From positions 5,244,001 to 5,308,000 of the forward strand of contig JALDNG010000038.1 of NCBI GenBank assembly GCA_024349245.1: a stretch of 64,000 nucleotides of DNA, given 5' to 3'. The stretch comes from Neodontobutis hainanensis. Taxonomy: Eukaryota; Chordata; Actinopteri; Gobiiformes; Odontobutidae. This document shows positions 24,801 to 36,420 of the stretch, in pieces. Under the pieces are notes generated by a model, which ran no database searches, had not been told where the DNA came from, and worked only from the letters and a program-made list of their open reading frames with translations. The position numbers were made by a program, and so were the translations under genes. How positions within the stretch are numbered: the stretch's first letter is position 1; each line of letters opens with the position of its first letter.

Positions 24801-26439
24801 TGTCAAAGGTCAGTCATTAGGTAAGTGTGTAGTTTTGGTTTGTATTTTTCCACACCTCCTTTTCACTATTTGTAAGTGGCTAATAGAAATAGTGAAAAGG
24901 AGGGACATGTCATTGTCTGCAATAGAAACAAGTCAGGAGATGAGTTCACTTGACAAAATCTATTTAGTTCAGTGTCGTACGATTGTGTGAGAAAAATAAA
25001 TGTCCTTCTCCTCCTGTGTGGAAATATCTGTTTTTCCAAGAAAGACAAATGCATATTGTGCTATTATTCTGCAACAGTTGTACAGTATTGAAAACATATG
25101 TTCAACTCAAAATACGAACTGTTACACAATGCAGCTGTGTTTTTGTTCATTCTAGAGGAAGAATGTGCTTATGCTTCCACTTCATCAATATAGAAAGGTA
25201 TAGGGTGCGTCCAGGGTTATATTAGATGAACTAGTGCATCTTGGAATAAAGGAAAACCTGTCTAAACAAACAAGTAAAAAGCTATGTTTAATTGCATAAA
25301 TACAATTTGCGCTGCAACCTCAAAAGCAAACAAATTTCACCTTTTCAATTACCCTCTATTTGTTGCATTCACATTTCTGTTAAAGCTATTTATTATTGAT
25401 AATGAGCATTTTTCCAGATGTGCTTTCAATAACTCAGCAGATAATTATAATTATCTGTCATTTAGACTCACTTAACAACCTCGGCTCTTGAACCCTTTAG
25501 TGACATTGTGAATACCTTTCTAATGAATGAGGGTGCTTGTATAAATGTCTGTTTGATTAAAACTGTCAAAACCTCTTGCGTCTTCTTTCAGCAGCTCGTA
25601 CATGCTGCCACTCCCGCACAGGCCTAAAGTTCTTCTTTTATCCATCTGGTGCAGCGGTCTGGGCGGATGACTAGAGCCTGCAGCGAGGAGACTACGGAGC
25701 CAAAGATCCTACATAAGATGATGTTTTTTTTTCTGAATGATCGTCATAAGGCATCACAACCTGTCCACTGATCATCAAAAAAATAATTTAAACATGCTCC
25801 AAATGGTTTCCAGTCTGATTTGATAGTTTCAGTGTTGTTTTGGTTTGTGCATTCATTATATCAGGAGCTCTTACTTAGTATAGAGCTGTTTAACAGATGT
25901 TTTTTATATGTTTTACCGTAACAATGCCTTGATAACTTGATGAAGCTGGTGGATCCTTGTCTGCGTAGTTGCCTTTGTTTTCTCTGTACTTCTCTGTACA
26001 TTGAGCTAGACTAGATTTGTCAGTGAGAAAATTTCTTGAATGATACAGAAAGTGTGTCTTTGTCAGACTTTGTCAGAGTGGCTACAGTATTATGTACTGC
26101 AGCCACTGTAGCCTCAGAATAACCCCACGTCCTGATGACAATGACTGACAGCTGTCAAATGGGACAGCCAGAGACACTCAGCCGGCCAGAGACAGAGAAG
26201 GATACAGACAAGGTAAATGTGAGTGGAGGGATCTCTGTGTCTGTTTTTGTCCTTTAACTATTGCCAAATCTAAGTCTAAATCTGAATGTTATTAAAGATT
26301 TAAATAAAAATTAAAGTGAGGAACACTTCATGAGTTCTTAAGAATCTGGAAGAAGTTGTGGTCTACTCGGGCTAGGTTGAGCTTTTGTGTTCTTAAAATG
26401 ACTTTGGTGCCAAAATGTGTTGTATCTAGTTATGATAAA
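21879..26439. other. gene-poor stretch with minor repeats
   Basis: No gene was recognised. Low-complexity runs include an 18-base poly-T near 23185 and poly-A near 23302. A dispersed-repeat motif TTTATTTAACCTTTATTTAA followed by CCAGGAAA occurs near 23558-23587. Confidence 0.4.
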
Positions 26440-26622
26440 AATATACCTTTTGATTTTTCAATCTCACAGCAAGAAGGTCCTGGGTTCAATTCCCAGCCAG
26501 AACAGGGCCCTTCTCTTTGGAGATGGCATATTCTTCAGGTGCTCTGGTTTCCTCTTCCACTGAAACTTTACAATGTACTTTGGGACCAATGTGACTTTCC
26601 TGGTTAAATAACGATAAAAGAT
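26440..26622 (+). mobile_element. SINE-like dispersed repeat
   Basis: The phrase AGCAAGAAGGTCCTGGGTTC, continuing AATTCCCAGCC (26468-26499), includes a B-box-like GGTTCAATTCC and is followed by a fish-typical segment ending in TTCCTGGTTAAATAACGATA (26598-26617). The order of promoter-like head and TTAAATAA-type tail fits a retroposed SINE. The boundaries are approximate. Confidence 0.55.
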
Positions 26623-27289
26623 TTGTGATTAATATGTTTTTAGACCATTGAGTTGTGTTACATTGAACTAACATCTGTTATGGCTCAGGGCCAAAACAAA
26701 AGATATCATGAGACCAAAAGAGAACATGCTACGAGCAAATGGTGCAAAACAATATTTATTGGATTTTAACACAAAGTTAAACAACAGAACCAACAATGGG
26801 GTGTCTGTGACAGTGTCAGTAGGCTAGTGTAAGGCAGGTGCATCAGTGGGAAGCCAAAAGAAGCCAACAGACAGGCCAACAGAACAAGCCAGAGCAGAGT
26901 TGGAAGAGAGGGCATTCTCATTTAAACACCAGCGATGGGAAGGGGGAGGGGCAGGAGAGTGACCTGGAGCAGGCAAAGGGCCGTAACACATCAAGATGCT
27001 TTAATTTGTGCTTGAACACAACGTGTATCATTTTATTTTATTGCCTTTTTGGGCAAATTAAATATGAATGCAATATTAAAACAACTTTTGCTAAAGACTT
27101 AAAGATAAGCCCCCTTTTAAGATCTTTTTTAGTTACTTTACTAACAGACTGACCCCAGCAGCAGTGAACTTTCTCTGCGCTGGAGGATTATGTAAGCCTG
27201 TTGCCCACCTCTCTGCGACCAGTTGTAAAAACACACAGTGGTTGGAGTAGCCTTGAAAAAGTGGTTGCCTGTTCAAGATTCTGACTGCA
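26623..27289. other. stretch with no recognised feature
   Basis: No gene, RNA or repeat with clear ends was recognised. Confidence 0.4.
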
Positions 27290-27560
27290 ACACATGTTGA
27301 GTACAACCAAAGCCTTGTGATTCGCGCGCTCCAGTCTGCGGAACATTTCTGCCGTCTTAAGCTCCACTAAACGCTAATGGGCCCAGCAGGTTAACCGAGG
27401 CCATTATGCACGAACCTTTCTGGGCTCAGTCTTTTTGTATGAAAGACAAACTTCAATAATGGGCTCAGAAATGTAGCTTTTGGGCTTGACAGAGCCTCAG
27501 TGAGCAGGTGTTTCAGCTTAAACTCAGACAACTCAAACAATGGCGATGATGTTTAACACA
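27290..27560. other. candidate conserved non-coding element
   Basis: A block of mixed composition with GCGCGC, CTAATGGG, CCATTATGC and CAATAATGG cores. It lacks repeats and splice sites and has no long family-like frame. It is proposed as an enhancer-like block by appearance only. Confidence 0.28.
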
Positions 27561-29385
27561 GACGTCGAGGATCTCTCGTCCAGAATGGTATTTCCTCTTT
27601 TTTTTCTTTGAAAGCTGGAAGCAATTTGAGCCAAGTGGGTTTCCAGCTCTCTTTGCACGGTCCAGTCTTGGGCTATTCCCCAAAACCCTGTCCTGTTCAA
27701 ATACAACGCCATCCATAGAAACACGCTGACATCTCATTCTCATGCAACCAAAAACTGTTTTCTTTAACATACTTTTTACTTTTACTTCTGTATAAGCATA
27801 GTGTCACTTGCAGTTATACCCTGACAAGTTTGAAACATAGCTCGATTTTGCCATTGGCCTTTATGACTGCAGCAATTAAAAGCAGTGACTACAGTCCCTC
27901 TTCTGACTAGTTCATTAGAAGCTAGATTAGTCTCTTGCCAGATTGGTTATTATGATCTACTTATTACATATATTACATTACGTAGTACATTAAAAGTAAG
28001 TTAGTACCTAAGGATGCATTATGTGCTGCCAGAGTTGATCTGTGTCACACTGCTTCATTTACCTGTAAATAAACACATTTCAACATCAATAGTGTCTCTA
28101 AAGAGGGACACAGTAAACTCATTATCAGAAAATAGACCAGGTCACTTAGTTGTACCACCTACATATTGTGCATCAGTGTGAATAAAGCCATTTCTGTGCT
28201 GTTTGAGTCCATTCACCCTTTAATGCTTGTAGCAGGTGAAACCCAGGTTTGATCAGGTTGATGAATACTTATTATATCCTTTATTTAACCAGGTGATTTC
28301 CTCATTGAGATTAAAAATGTCTTTTCCAAGAGTGTGTGAGAAATGATTTCATGTTCAACAGAAATAACTTAAAGCACAACAGTCTTTTAACCATTCTTAT
28401 TAAACTATTATTTAAACAAAACTGCACTTTACCTACTACCCACCTCAGCATCCAACATGAATGTGAATGATTATTACAAAGGTTCAGTATCACATGAATA
28501 AAAATGTGATCACGTTCCAGCCTGTTCCTAGGAGCACAGGTGTTTTCCACTCTGAGCATGTTTCTGAAGTGAGTAGCTGAAGGGCCCCTGTTTGATCCGC
28601 TCACAGTTTCTGTTTCAGACTCCTCGGGGGCTTTTCAAACAAAGACATGGGATACAAGCCGGATCAAGGATGAAAATGTATAAACTCAGAGGTTTATAGA
28701 CCCGAGATCATCTCCTGAATCTTAGAAGATCATGTATTTATATTGTTTTTATTTAGATTATGAAATAATAATAATAAATGTGTCACTATAGTTTACAGCA
28801 GGCATTTATTTAAAAAAAATTCCCAAAAACATCGTTTTAAGAACATCTCAAATGGACAAACATTTGGTAACATAAATGTTTTATGACATTAATGAAACAG
28901 ATGGCAGTGATCAGTCATCGGTCCACAGGTGACAACCATCAGTCATCAGCTCAGGTTGGCTCAGCACCACACGGCCCTCCCACAGTCGAACGGTAGGAAC
29001 AGAATATTGACACACACTCACACATTTGTGCTTTAAGGTGGAGTTTGTCTTTTTGTTCTTTTATTAATCAATGATAACGGACCATGTGACCCATCTAACG
29101 TTATATTTTTTATTATAAATGATGTTCCTCTACAGCATGCTTTTTATTGTCTATGTACGTCCACTCTGACCTGTTGGATCACAGACACTTACATTGTAAA
29201 ATTAATTTTGGGTAGTTATTCACAAATTACATACAATACATTATGAAAACTGAATGACAAATAGTAGAAGGAAATGGGAGGAAAATGACTTAGGGGACAC
29301 AGGGTATTTTGTTTGGGAAGTACTTTGCTGAAATAGGTAACAGGACCGATGGGGAAGGCCAAGTGTCATCTAGATATTTCCGAAA
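27561..29385. other. gene-poor stretch with a dispersed repeat tail
   Basis: At about 28268-28335 the motif CCTTTATTTAACCAGGTGAT is followed by TCATTGAGATTAAAAATGTC and TTTTCCAAGAG, a phrase found at many dispersed repeat ends in fish. The rest shows no feature. Confidence 0.5.
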
Positions 29386-29442
29386 AGGTTTCAACAAAGG
29401 CATTTGGGCGCAGGTTTCTTCCAGATGTCTTTGTTGAAACCT
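29386..29442. repeat. 18-bp hairpin with one wobble pair
   Basis: The arm AGGTTTCAACAAAGGCAT (29386-29403) pairs with ATGTCTTTGTTGAAACCT (29425-29442) through 18 positions, 17 Watson-Crick and one G-U, around a 21-base loop. The single G-to-A type difference that still pairs is the kind of change seen when an RNA hairpin is kept, but it could also be an old palindrome. The flanks outside the stem do not extend the pairing much. Confidence 0.75.
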
Positions 29443-30149
29443 ATTCTTGATTATGTCCTGGATGACTGAGAACCTCCACCAACATCCAGATATTTTCTAA
29501 AGCAATATTTGTGAGTCTTATAGAAACCACAGACAACTGCAAAGTGGATTGTTCTGTATGAGTCTTATCTATGACTATGAGAAGTCTAAATGCACGTACC
29601 ATCCTCCCTTCTCACGTTAAGAGGTATGCTGTATAAGCCACACATGCTCAACACTCCCTTGTCAGTTTGAGAGTAGCCATGTATCAGTCCATCCTTAATA
29701 AGGGCCTCACTCGGTGGGACGGTGAAGGGGTCTTGTGTTTATTTTTCACATTCCTGCATGCGTCAGGACTGAATGGACAAGCATGGTTCAGTTATTTATT
29801 CAAGCACAGCTCAATTTGGCGTTTAGAGAGAGCGAATAATCATATAGTAAGCTTTATTTGGTGCAAGGTGGAAAAAAAGCGACATTAGTCTCAGGCTCAT
29901 TAATGTGGAGGTGTGTTAGTTACAGTATTTGCTCCCTGAGGTGCTGCCACTGTGAAAGTGTGCCGCCATGATTAAAGTCAGCATGGTCTATTTAATGTTT
30001 CGAGCAGGTTGTAAGAAGAAAGAAGGCAGATGTAATTGTAAAAAGTTTCTATAGTTAATGTAGAAGTTTTCAGACTTCATCTATTTTCAGATTTTGTCAG
30101 ACCTCTGTGGGCTCTGTGAGGCTTGTTCCACAGAGCACTCCCACTGCGC

Positions 30150-30640
30150 TGCTGATTGAATGGTCGTATTGATAAAGAAAGCGAATGTACGTCTCGGTCT
30201 GATCTGTGGCTATGTCTCGACCAGAAAATGAATTGCATTGAAGCCCAGAAATTGAATCGCAGACCCTCGGGACGGCCCCCGCTCTCACCGGCTGTCTGAC
30301 TGTCCCCTGATCACAGTTTAAATATTCATGCGACATTTTGACACGGCGCCTGTGTCAAAACAGAGAGCTAGAGAATGGCCCTGAGCTGTATGGTGCTCTA
30401 TAAGTCAAAACTGCTTGCCATGCGCTGCTTCGTATCAGGACTCCTGGGTGTTCGCCATCTGCCATCTGCACCCCGGCTTCTGGACGCCAAGACGTACAGA
30501 TTATGTCACGAAATGCCGTCAGGGATGCAGTCACTTCACAGCCACCCGCCTTCACGTACCGAAGCAAGAGCCCTGCCCACACAGTACCCTGTCCCTGTAC
30601 AGCTGCCCTTCACAGTTAGCAAGTCCGATGTTTTTTCACT
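30150..30640. other. GC-richer block, candidate conserved element
   Basis: A 490-bp block markedly richer in GC and CpG than its surroundings, with CACGGCGCCTGTG near 30340 and TTTAAATATTCATGCG near 30315. Open frames exist in several phases on both strands, which shows composition and not coding. No splice-site pair with a family match was found. It may be an enhancer, an alternative promoter or an unannotated non-coding exon. Confidence 0.3.
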
Positions 30641-33599
30641 TTCTGAGTAAACAATCTTTTCTTTTAGAGTACACAACTCTTCGTTAATAGACAGTATGTC
30701 CCTGCGGAATAACTAGGTGCTCATATGGTGCAACCCACTCTTGGCTATTTATTCAACTTATTAAATTTCCTTTTGTGTCCTATTGCTAAGATAAATTCTT
30801 TGGGCCCAGTCCCATACTGTTTTAAGGTTGGTAAACATGATTATTTGAGAAAACCCACCTATTGGACTTCTTTCAGATCCTTCAGATACATGTGTTTGGC
30901 CCCTTGAAAAGCAGAAGGTGGTGCACTTGAGTGGCCATAACATTACGACCACAGAAGGCCCATAATTGTGAGGTCAAGGCCAGGCTTCAGTATAACTCTG
31001 AAGGTGTGTTGTGTTATCTGGCACTAAGATGTTCACACCAGATCCTTTAAGTACTAGAAAATGGGAGGGGGTTGGATTGGATTCCTTGGTTCAGCCTGGA
31101 ACAGCCCAAAAGAGCTGAGTCGTCTTGATGTGGCAGTGTGGCCTTTGTCGAAATCAGTCAGTCACTCTGTTTGGGATAGAAACTCACTCTGATTGTATCT
31201 ACCAAACCGTTTTTAAGCACCTTTTCTATAGTTTAATCTTTTCAGTTTTGTTTAGGGGTCATTTTGTGTAAACACTTTGTCTAATTTGGAGTTCTCTTTT
31301 AAATCCTTTTGAGCTTTCTCTTGCTCGGGATGCTGGGCTTATTCAACCAAGACACTCCAGCTCCTTAAATCAGACGTCTACTTGTAAGATTGCTCAACTG
31401 TCCTCCTTCCCTAAAACCATTGCCAAAGCCAAGGATGCTTTGGCAGAAGCTGCAAGTTCTTTTCTCCATTATTCTAATTGGCTTGTAATCAATATTTACA
31501 GCAGAGACTACCCAAAGCCTTGAAGGACTAAGCATTTCTCCTGCTCGCTCCGATTTGATTAAGGAAGAATGCAGTAGCTTCCTGGTTAAAGCTCAGGGCA
31601 AATGTATTTTCCCTCAAGCTACAGTTGCAATATGGTATGTCTTAACCATTAGGATTCATATCTTGCACAACTGGCCTTTGTTTTGAGTTGCTTCAAAAAG
31701 TGCTGGTGATAGAGAGAACAACACAAAGGTCAGATGGGAAGAAAACTCAAGGTGAATTTGACAAGAATAATGTATGAGAAAATGTAGAAGAAAACAGTAA
31801 AGTGGGACAGGAAACTGAGAAAGCAAGTCTGCGGATTGAAAGGCCAACAACCCACGCTGTGAATCCATCTGGCCTTCTTGCTCAGCACGGTGGAAGAGTG
31901 CCAGCGCGAGAAATGACCCAGTATATGTGTTTGTGTATGTAAGCGTGGGGCTGCATATGTGCAATGTGTGAGTACATAGATGTTTGCTTGGTGAATGCTT
32001 GCATACGTGACGCAAATATGTAAATGCGTGTGTGTTTTCTGTGACAGTGAAGTGTGAGGACGAAGGTGAACGCTGACCCTCAGAGCTAGACACTGTGTCA
32101 CAGCGCGACCTATACATACAAGGGACACAGCTGTGGAACTGACAGGCCTTAAGGCTGCTGAAGACTCAAACAGTAACTAGAAAAGGTTGTTACTCTTCTA
32201 CACATTAAATAGTTTTTTTACTTCTCTTTCAGTGTAACAAGTCTTAGATGAGACAAAGACTTTACAGAATCAAGTTTAAGTCAAGACGAAGTTAAGACAA
32301 ACAAGGTATGATAAGAAATCCCAGGGAAAAGTTATAAATAATGCACACTGAGTCCCGGCAAAGACCAAGTTCAGACATTTGTGTGGGATACACACCACAG
32401 GATAATTGGGCCACTGTGAGCCCGATTTGGCTCAAAAACTGCATTGGTCAAGACCTTCTGAAGCCACCAGGGAGTGATTATCCCCACTCTGGTGTACTGT
32501 GAGCAGTCAAAGATGCCCTCGGATTCGCCCAGATTTTTTTCTGCCAATGCATCCAGCGACTGAATTAATCTAACACTGGTATTCAAAAAGCACAGGTCAC
32601 TCAGCAGGTGCTGGGACGTGAATGGCTGTGGATGTTTGTGTAATGATGTCTGTTTATTGTACAAGTGACTTTAGAACAGTAACCCAATCATGCAAACACC
32701 AAAAAAAAGTAAGAGAGGAAAGGTAGGGAGTATTTGGCTCCTTATTGAACAAGTCAGTGCCAAGAAGTCAGTAACTGCTTCGAAATGTTGCACTTTAAAC
32801 AGTGGTTCTACAATGAAAACATGCAGGAAGAAGCCACTCTGTTGGAGATAATCTTATTAAACACTACAGTCTGTGCAGCACAATTGCTAAAAGAACAGAC
32901 TTTATAAGATGCCACATCTTTTGAAATGTGAGTGTGAAACCTGTGAAAATCACATCCAATCACAAGAAAGATGTGGATAAATGAACCTGTGGCCTTTGGA
33001 GCTCATTATGAAAATATCTAACACTAAGTTTGTGTCCTTAAAAGAACTTTACCCTTTCAAACATAAACACTAGAAAAATGTATGAAAAAAAGACTCACCT
33101 TGCACCATAATCCCTCTGCCTCAGTAACAAATGATGATGAAACAAACAGCTTTTCAAATCCCCTGAAATCCTCCCATCTTCACTCCCCGAGCAGTCTTGT
33201 CCCTGAATATCCTCTGACCCATTTCAGGCTCTCATTAGGTCGTGTTGCGTAAAAGACAGTCTAGGATATTTGCCGGAAGAGAGTTAAATGTGTGCGCGAC
33301 TGATTTACTGAAGTCCTGTTTGTGGACTGTGACGTGTTACTAGAAATACAAACCTTGTTTAGTAAATGTGTTTAGAGGCTTATATTAGTTTGGCAAACAG
33401 AATTCAAAATACAAGTTCAAAGATATAGACACAATTTAGAAACATGGCTCATAGCATTTTGTGGAACTCTGTCTCTAGACTTCTGTCCATCATGAGTAGA
33501 TTATTGCAACTCTTTCTCTTATGGAAGAGAGCTCGCCCAGTTTACCAGACCGTTTTCCTATTTTCAAAAGGAGAATGTCACACAACTGACTCGGCTCCA
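30641..33599. other. gene-poor stretch
   Basis: A short Tc1-like terminal phrase, GTGGCCATAACATTACGACC, lies near 30932. Overlapping minus-strand frames at 31656-32128 follow a CA/TG-rich composition and have no domain. A motif near 32383-32420 resembles that at 21700. Nothing else was recognised. Confidence 0.4.
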
Positions 33600-34180
33600 T
33601 AAATTGTAAATAAACATGGAAGTGTGCCCATTATGCCCTCCATTCACCAATATTGTCCTTAACACAGGTCAATAGAAAGGCGGTTACATCCGGGCTTGAC
33701 TGCTGTTACTCCAAAACAATAGTTTTCAGATAAACGGACGTATTATGAGTTTTCACGTAGTAAAAACTCTAGAGACCAGAGCATTCTTTTGTACCAGGCT
33801 GTAAACATGATTTTTACACTTCTAAAGTTGTCATTGGGTTTCTCCTTATATTTCTGCTTTTGGAGCCTGCCCTCTGGTGGACGGAGGTATATTGTTGTAT
33901 GGCCGCGTCCTAACGTGAGGCCTTTTAAAGAGGTTCCAAGAGAGAGGCTTGCTTGGCTCGCTGCTACAGAGAGACCATTTATTTCTGCTCGATTTTGAAT
34001 AACCGGCAAAGTTTAACAACGATGAAACAGCTCTGGTGTCCGCTCTACTGCTGGCCATGTTAACTAGTGGATTCCCTGTTGACAAACGGCTGTGTGGTTT
34101 TGTCTTTTTTTTCGTCACGTCACATTCCTTTTGTAAACCCCACCATTTAAATGGAATGCAAGCAACAGGGTGCCAGACTA
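33600..34180. repeat. probable dispersed-repeat fragment
   Basis: Contains CCAGGCTGTAAACATG near 33795 and TTTTGGAGCCTGCCCTCTGG near 33858, phrases that recur in teleost dispersed repeats. Frames in both directions overlap, as in a decayed repeat. The family and exact ends are not known. Confidence 0.4.
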
Positions 34181-34211
34181 GCTTCTTTGTATAGAATAGG
34201 AAAATAGTTAT

Positions 34212-34660
34212 TTGCAGCTGGCCAAAGCTACATCCATCTATACAAAATTATACAGAAAGACAATAATAAAAACATATTTATATGTGTGGTTTTCGTGTGT
34301 CTCGTACACTGTAGAGTTGAGCAGTTTAATGGCGACAGCCAGGAATGATTTCCTGTGTCTCTGTGGTGCAGCGTGGGAGCAAGTGTCTGTTGCTGAACAA
34401 GCTTCTAAAGCTGATCAGCACATTGTGGAGAGGGTGAGAGGGAAAGTCCAGTATAGTCCTTATTTTGGACAGCTCAGACACCAGACTCCTCTCAGACACC
34501 ACTGTCAGAGAGTCCAGTTCCTCTCCCATGATCTGTTGAGTGTGTTAGTGTCCCTCACCCTCAGGCTGATGCCCCAGCAGACATCAGCAGACATGATGGT
34601 ACTAGCCATTACAGACTCGTAGAACATCCTCAGCAGAGGACCTCAGAAAATAGAGACGGC
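34212..34660 (-). pseudogene. LINE reverse transcriptase 3' fragment
   Basis: Read on the minus strand from about 34655, three frames together give the end of a non-LTR retrotransposon reverse transcriptase. First comes FYESVMASTIMSADVCWG, matching the usual FYxSVxxSVLxxxVVCWGG block. It is followed after a frameshift by LDSLTVVSERSLVSELSKI with SHPLHNVL, then by KSFLAVAIKLLNSTV, the typical RRSFxPxAIxLxNS terminus. Stops and frameshifts make it inactive. The 5' part of the LINE is absent, as expected from target-primed 5' truncation. Confidence 0.85.
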
Positions 34661-35768
34661 TCTGGCACTTTCTTTCTAAAGTATGCTAATAGTATTTATT
34701 GATTTTACAATATAGCGACCAATTAAATTATTACATGACACATGATTAGTCAAACCTGTGCCTCTAACTTGTTTCATTCAACCCAGATTAAAAAATAGGC
34801 ATTGTTTTCCTCAAACAAGTCATAAGCATAATGATAAATCGTTACATTTGAGTCCTTTTAGAATTTCAGACAACTTTAAAACTATATACACAGTGCACAA
34901 TAAAGTGGTTAGAAATTATTAAAGTTAATTATCTAAATGAAATTGGTATTTATGAAAAACAGACAGCACAAATAGTTTTTTAGTGACAGATGAAGTCAAT
35001 GACCTGCAGATTTCTGACTGCTGGCAGTGGTTTTATTTTTAAGAGATGGATGACTCAGCACCTGTCATATACACGAGTCATGCAATATGGAGCCTGGACT
35101 GTGCCAATCTTTATTTAGTAACTACTTTACTTTTTCAAATCATGTTTCTTATGTCACGGGTTTGTAATACTGACTCTGAATCTTGTTAGTAAAAGTTGGA
35201 CAACAGTCTAGTGTAGTGTTACTTTATTTTTGATTTCACAGCTTTGCCAATTATAATCATTTGGCTTTACAGAAATAAATTAATTAACAGACTCAAATAG
35301 ATCCCAAAGATGTTGCCAATAAAATCTTGGCGGATGCATATGAGAACAATTAAAAATCCATTTTTATGGCTTTTTTATTGTGTTTTAAAGAACCAACGGT
35401 GACGCTTTTGACACACGCTCTTTAAATTCTCCAGAAAGTTCCCTGTATAGCTTTAGGCTTCATTTTTACTCATTAAGTCCCTAAACTGACACTTACTAAA
35501 CATCCTGGGTCATGGGTGGGTCATGTGAAAGATCATGTCATTTTGTGTTTCCACAAAAACATTTCCAAGATGTCTGTGTGCCAGGTATTTTTAAAAAGCT
35601 TGTGTCTTCTTGCTAAAACTAAGAATTAAACATTTAAAAATTCATATACGTACGTAATATGTACTTTATTTTTGTGATATTAAACCTGTTGTGAACACAT
35701 TTCTTGCCCAATCAGATAAAAATCTGCCCTTTAACCTTTAAAACTGTTTTTGAAGCTGTGTTTTCTAT
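34661..35768. other. AT-rich stretch without a gene
   Basis: No gene, RNA or bounded repeat was recognised. Confidence 0.45.
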
Positions 35769-35931
35769 CTGTTCAGATCCATCTTAAACTTGCTCAACGC
35801 AAAACATGTTGAAGTCCAACCAAAACCTGTTCAAATCCATTTATAATCTTTTCAGATCTATCTCAAACCTGTTCAAATTAATCAAAAACTGCTTCAGATT
35901 CATCTAAAATCTGCTTAAGTCCATCTAAAAC
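35769..35931. repeat. degenerate 21-bp tandem repeat
   Basis: About seven diverged copies of a 21-bp unit near CTGTTCAAATCCATCTAAAAC. Clear copies start at 35769, 35827, 35848, 35869, 35890 and 35911. The second unit region (about 35790-35826) is disturbed. The copies differ at several positions, so the array is old. Confidence 0.75.
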
Positions 35932-35999
35932 CTGTGGACTTTTAGACTTAAAACTATTAAAACCCAATGTGACATATGTCAAACTACAGATTCTTGACA

Positions 36000-36420
36000 T
36001 TAGGGGTCAGTATTTTTAAAGGTGTCAATGTCATCTATGTGGTCTATTTTGCTTTTCAACAAATCAGTGACCTTCAAAATAAGATGACTTTAATCATCAG
36101 TGGCTTTTCAAACAATGACTTTGAGGAAAAATTGAAGAAAAATCAAAAATCCATAGATGCTGTTGGCAGATGTTGCTGGGAAGACCTTTTTTGCCTCGTG
36201 GATCCAGACAGAGTGGCCTTTTGCTGTGCTGCGGTAAAGAACGCCAGCCTCCTCCAGCTATTCATTACCTTAAGTGTGTCTGCAGTGAGCGCTCAGATGC
36301 ATGATGGGAAAGACTGCTGAATTAAGCTTTTCAAATAAGCAGCTCTCTCAGGATGTTGTTAATTAATGAGACGATCCGATGCGTCTGATTAAGAAGGCCA
36401 TGGTGTTTACAGGTTGTTAC
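36000..36420. other. candidate conserved non-coding element
   Basis: A non-repetitive block holding TTAATTAATGAG (near 36359), GTCTGATTAAG (near 36383) and TGACATTAGGGG, all homeobox or nuclear-receptor-like cores. A plus-strand frame of 114 codons lies at 35976-36320 but has no recognisable domain and no promoter. Enhancer function is an inference from appearance. Confidence 0.32.

Noticed and set aside
30930..30956. Possible Tc1-like element end
   Set aside because: Only one short terminal phrase is present and no partner end was found nearby.
31656..32128. Two overlapping minus-strand frames of 153 and 132 codons
   Set aside because: They share the same DNA in different phases, are rich in His, Thr and Ser from CA/TG runs, and match no family.
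35976..36320. A 114-codon plus-strand frame
   Set aside because: No recognisable domain, no promoter and no splice partner. The block looks more like conserved non-coding DNA.
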